In this document: positions 59,905 to 64,000 of the stretch, piece by piece | How positions within the stretch are numbered: the first letter of the stretch is position 1 | Layout of the letters: each line of letters starts with the position of its first letter | Assembly: GCA_963573305.1 (NCBI GenBank) | Contig: OY754327.1 | Location: 186,194,386-186,258,385 of the forward strand | Origin: Pyrrhosoma nymphula | Taxonomy: Eukaryota; Arthropoda; Insecta; Odonata; Coenagrionidae | Length of the DNA: 64,000 nt | Reading direction: 5' to 3' | Program-made: the position numbers and the translations under genes | The notes under the pieces: generated by a model | Seen by the model: only the letters and a program-made list of their open reading frames with translations | Database searches by the model: none | What the model was told of the DNA's origin: nothing

Positions 59905-60084
59905 CGCCGCCACCATCGCCCTGAGGGGGGAAATCAGGTTTTTTCTGATGGTGTCTTATTCTTAGGTCTCGTCCGCTAGGAAGGAAATTCAATCACGATA
60001 AGTGATAAGTGAGTAAGATCGTCTGACTCTATCTTCCAAATCGGTGACGGATTACCAGTCGCTCGCCTGCCCCACTAACGCTGG

Positions 60085-60285
60085 CCACCAAACGGAGCCA
60101 TATTAGATGACCTAGTTTGCATTTGAAACATTCTGTTTACCACTCTTCTTCTAACCATACCTAGGGGTATAATTAATTGCTAACCCTTAAATAAGAGCTC
60201 CACTGCCCCATTCACCCACTGCCACACACCCTAGTGGTGGCTTGCACGGTACTTCGTAGATGTAGATGTAGATTCAGGCAAGGTA
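60085..60285 (+). mobile_element. LINE 3'-end fragment with (GATGTA)n tail
   Basis: Ends CACACACCCTAGTGGTGGCTTGCACGG-like, then GTAGATGTAGATGTAGATT. The minus-strand LINE copies at 23130 and 26335 show the same kind of tail in reverse (GTGGCAGGG...CTCTGCGAGTCACC, ATGTAGATTTAGATG). It represents only the last 200 or so bases of a LINE. Confidence 0.45.
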
Positions 60286-60289
60286 TGTA

Positions 60290-61130
60290 CACACTAAAAA
60301 CCCTTACGTCCACAAACCAACAGGTAGCGCCTCAAATAGAACTTCTCTCGTATTGAAAAAAATCGAACTGTGTGTGACCAGGAAAAGGACATTTCCAGCC
60401 AAGTTTTTCAATTCCCATTATATTTCCAGTTTTCTAGCCCCTTTTTCAATTTTCATGACTCTTCCAGCCAGTATTTCAGGTTTCCCTGTAATCAAATCAG
60501 GGATTTATCGCGTACCTATAGATGAAGATGAAATAACATAGTTGATTGTAATGCTAATTTTTACAAATCATTTCAGTATTCAATAATTAGGTATACGTAT
60601 ATTTTTAGCATACTTTGGCTGGATACATATTCGCTGGCAATATTTATTGCGTTTGAATCGAAACTGGGTGAAGAAATCAAGTGGTCAATAACCCTTCACG
60701 ATTTGCACATCATTCTGCTACCGTCCGAATGAAAGTTTGCTTCCGTTTATCATTATTGGATGTGGTAACATTGAATTTTCACAACCCATTGTTTTTCAAG
60801 TAAAAGCATTCATTAGCATCAACTTAACAGATCATTTGCCGTGAACATGCATTACGTTGCCATTAAATCCTTATCCACTTTTATCAGAAACCCACTTATG
60901 GTTACGTAAAAATAGGGTTAGGGATAAATAACGTAGCCAAAACTCCCGGCGTACTGCCACGGTGCAATATTTTGGGCTGGGATGTGACTTAGATTGCAAA
61001 TCGGGTGCATTATATTCCTAGAACTTCCCTCATTTTGTCAACATCAATCACCGGCATCATTTAGCGGCTGTCTACGAATAATACGACCGTGAATAGCGAT
61101 TCACGCCCTTTTCCCGCCTAGCATTATATT
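60290..61130. other. Anonymous stretch
   Basis: 60370-60490 has a loose TTTTCAATT/TTTCCAG repetition. Nothing else seen. Confidence 0.4.
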
Positions 61131-61725
61131 CGTCCAGTTCGGATTCTGTCGTCCGCCTACCCTCCTCCCCCCAATCCCCTATTCTAGGCGAATCTCAACC
61201 CCTTCGTCTTCACGACATTGCCGAACTTCAAATCGCCTATCTCGGAGAAATATGAAGTCGGAATAAAAACTTGAACCATCTCTTACACAATCAGGAATCA
61301 GCCAAATAGCGAGTGTTTGAATTTCTCTGTCCCAACTTCCCAGGGGGTGGGGGAGTGGTTGAGGCCAATACGACCACCCTCCTCCCCCCTTGCATTCCGA
61401 TCGGAGCACCAATATCCGTCGATGCCCTCGGCTCGGGCGCCCCGCCTCCCGCTAATCCAACACGATCAGAGCACACAACGTGGAGTAGAGGGTGGACCTC
61501 CCTCAACAGCAACCCTTTGCCCTTGGATGCGGGGAGAAATCGGGCAAAAGTTGAAAGGGGCGGGGATTTTCAAGGTGTTGAACAAGCGGCCCTCCTCGCA
61601 GAGGCCAGAGACCTCGAGAATCGACAAACGAGCATCGGTGCGCGTGTGAGAGAAGGAGAAGGGATGGATCGGCGATTGGATCGCGTGGATTGGACCTTTC
61701 TCCTCCACCACCCGGTGCCATATTT
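61131..61725. other. Moderately GC-rich island
   Basis: Open on both strands (a 233-codon + strand frame at 61313-62014 overlaps minus-strand frames). There is no conserved domain. Confidence 0.35.
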
Positions 61726-62685
61726 TTCATTATTTATTAAGGTGAGCTACCGGGTAAGTTACGTTAAAATGGAAGCAAGTAAAAATCCTCCGGATTTTTT
61801 TATGTACGCGGCCCTATCAGCCAACACGATTTCTTTCTCAGCATACGTCCAACCCTTCTTCATTCCAGCCATAAAACCTATTGACTTTGCTACCCTTCCC
61901 CGCTTATCTAACATCATCCCCTCAATCTTGGGTCTAAGCAACCCAACGCCCCTCATTGCCTATTCCAGACACCTACTTTGCCTTCTAATCTCATCCAGAC
62001 ATTTCCATTCCTAGTACTCCATCATTTGTCTTCCTTTCCGTCCACTACTCACTTCTCATTCCTCCTCCATACAAAGATCCCAATTCGGGGTATCACATTG
62101 TGGTCAAATAAAATATCTAATGTAATCCACGTGGTAGTTTCCAAACTATTAATACCTATTTTCTCTTTACATGACTAAATAGGCACCCTGCTCCGTAGGT
62201 ATGCACCTAAATAGGTGATTAGTTTAAGTTCGCCGTAAGTCTACACCCACACTCTGGCGCGGGTGTAACTCTGAAAACTATGATAGTACTACTCATTATA
62301 TGATAGCTGGAAGGGAATAACTCTTACATGCAATAATGTACTCTTTTGTTAAATTACTTTTATAGGGTATATAATTCGTCTCAACTACTGTTTCCTCATT
62401 TAAATAACTATCTCGCACCAATCCCAAGCGTCGCTGTCTGTCTTCTCCTCATAGTTAACGTAATACTATGAGTACTTAAACATGATCTGCTGATTGTAGA
62501 CCAAGATGTGGTGGTCGTGGCGTAAGTTTCTCTCTTTTTAAGTATTTAAGCACCATATTAGTGTCGGTGAAATTCCAGAAATTATAGATTACCAGTCCAA
62601 ACCCCAATGGTGAGAGAAGCATAAAAGGGCTTACGATATTGGATGGACTTCGGACTCCACTTTCGTCATCTACTTCGCAATGGGG
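61726..62685. other. Anonymous stretch next to the RTE-like LINE
   Basis: A 65-codon minus-strand frame at 61759-61956 is basic and repeat-protein-like but not recognised. It may be distal LINE sequence. Confidence 0.35.
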
Positions 62686-62689
62686 CGAA

Positions 62690-64000
62690 AAAAGGAGCTT
62701 CAGCAGAAGTGGTACTGCTTATTACCGTTGTCATGTAGCACGCATTCTCTCCACCTGTCTTGGATACCTTCATCTTCGAATAATGTGTTCTCTGTTTTGT
62801 CCTTAACCTTTCTTATCGTTTGCCCTCTCCTACCGCCCGACGGCATTTTCACTTTAATGTATAACACAGCCACTTCCCCCTCTCCCTGCAGCTTAAACAT
62901 TTCCTCGCATTCTCCTTTCCACCAGTTATCCTTCGCCTTGTCTCTGACTGGTCACTCGCCGGAGTTTTTATTCATTTCCTTGTACTTCCTATTGCCTAGG
63001 TCGGTGATGACGTTTTTCTACATCCTTCTCTCCTCTATTTTCTTAATCATTTCTTCCGTAACCCACTGCTTCACTATTCTTCTCCTATTTCGCTGACTCC
63101 ATCGTTTTCTCTGCCGCTCTTTACTATGCCTGTTTTTATAATCTCCCATCTTCCCTCGATTGTTCCCATTGGCTTTGCTCCACCTATCGTCTTTTCCACT
63201 AGCTCCTTATTTCCCCTCATTTTCAACCCTTTCAATTATTCCACGCTCCACCTCTTCATCCTCCTACATTTACAGTTCACTATAACGAAGTAATTATCTG
63301 AGTCCGCATCTGCCCCTGGATAACTCCGTGAGTTTTTGACACTTTCTAAATCTCTGCCTTGCCATAAAGTAATAAATTATACATTTTTCGGTATCATCCA
63401 GCAATTTCCATGTGTATCAACGTTTGGGGTGATGTTTAAACCAATGTTTTGTAGCTATTAGTTTATTTCTCCCACCAAATTCCACTGCCTTTTCACCGTG
63501 GTAATTTCTTGTCCCTAACCCATTCCCTCCCAATTCAAATCCATCCCTCCCTTCCCCCGCTACTCTATTCCAGTCGCCCATCTCGTCCAGGTTTTTCTTC
63601 CCGGGATCTCTCCTAGTTTTCGTATGCCCCATCCATCTCTTCCTCTCTATGGTTACTTGTAGGCCTGTACACCTGGACCAATACGAAATTTGTCGGGTAC
63701 GGTTTTATTTATACCACTACTATCCTGTTGCTCACCTGTTCAATATTTACTACCCTCTTCCCTAGATTAGCATTCAGTTAAATAGCTACCCCACGATGAC
63801 TTTCAAGTCCCCCACTATAGGTACATTAGCAATAGATAGATAACTCATTAGCAATTACACATATAGTCCCCTCTATCCATCCATTCCACCTCGCACAGCG
63901 CCAGAGAATCAATTTTCCTCTCCTCCGTTTCTTGTTTAATATTTTCTTGCTTCCTTCATATTTGTTCTAACGATCCTATTTTCTATTTTTACCGCTGAAT
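62690..64000 (-). pseudogene. RTE/CFDP2-like LINE, endonuclease and linker region, decayed
   Basis: Minus strand, entering from the right edge. First comes an apurinic-endonuclease-type segment: HRGVAI (about 63795), LGKRVVNIEQVSNRIVVV, and NFVLVQVYRPTSNHREEEMD. EMGDWNRVAGEGRDG with NGLGTRNYHGEKAVEFG and HWFKHHPKR follows at 63417-63632. The G-D-W-N and G-L-G-x-R-N-x-x-G pattern is that of the widespread LINE family often labelled craniofacial development protein 2-like. Then the linker before the reverse transcriptase: WVTEEMIKKIEERR (about 63050), NWWKGECEEMFKLQGEGEVA and LYIKVKMPSGGRR (62800-62930). Stops and frameshifts are frequent. No reverse transcriptase appears before 62690, so the 3' part is missing. 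The 5' end lies beyond the window. Confidence 0.75.

Noticed and set aside
61313..62014. 233-codon + strand frame, the longest open frame
   Set aside because: Opposite frames are open too, composition is biased, no domain or motif is recognisable, and only alternative start logic gives its beginning.

Overview
This window looks like intergenic or intronic nuclear DNA from an arthropod, most likely an insect or insect-like lineage. I find no operons, ribosome binding sites or rRNA, and no convincing intact host protein gene. Every recognisable coding stretch belongs to a transposable element. The mix of an R1-like LINE, a CR1/Jockey-group LINE, an RTE-like LINE, Penelope-like elements (PLEs) with GIY-YIG nuclease, Helitrons, Transib, a hAT-like element and tRNA-headed SINEs is typical of arthropod genomes. 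The species cannot be fixed from sequence alone. AT-rich DNA alternates with GC-rich, strand-biased low-complexity islands holding long G or C runs; these islands produce most of the long but meaningless open frames.

Layout. 1-7690: islands and anonymous DNA, with a hairpin at 338-419. 7.7-8.1 kb: 3' end of an R1-like LINE. 9.8-10.65 kb: a truncated PLE carrying a GIY-YIG nuclease frame between inverted repeats, with a hammerhead-like motif. 10.65-14.75 kb: two non-autonomous Helitrons head to tail. 17.5-18.4 kb: two different tRNA-headed elements, one enclosed by 30-bp inverted arms. 23.1-28.0 kb: two decayed copies of one LINE family. 28.4-32.4 kb: a 4-kb inverted-repeat DNA transposon carrying a broken multi-copy arthropod protein gene, itself invaded by a third Helitron. 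38.8-43.3 kb: a second PLE nuclease relic next to a fourth Helitron, which hosts a 2.0-kb inverted-repeat element with perfect 8-bp target duplications and an internal 81-bp minisatellite. 43.9-44.7 kb: a 460-bp tandemly duplicated tRNA-SINE. 46.55-47.55 kb: a hAT-like element built from CCGGTT arrays. 49.4-50.5 kb: PLE-terminus-like hammerhead motifs. 57.3-59.9 kb: a Transib (RAG1-related) derivative with 0.93-kb inverted arms. 62.7-64.0 kb: the endonuclease region of an RTE-like LINE running off the right edge.

The most interesting objects are (1) the Transib snap-back derivative, with RSS-like CACAGTG termini, CGCCG target duplication and a RAG1-like C-terminal domain; (2) the 28.4-32.4 kb transposon, which ties an otherwise unclassified repetitive protein family to terminal inverted repeats; (3) the 40.8-42.9 kb minisatellite-bearing element, with an empty site in sister Helitrons; and (4) the recurrent hammerhead-like cores. 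All alignments were made by eye between parts of the window. Family names rest on remembered family features, not on searches.
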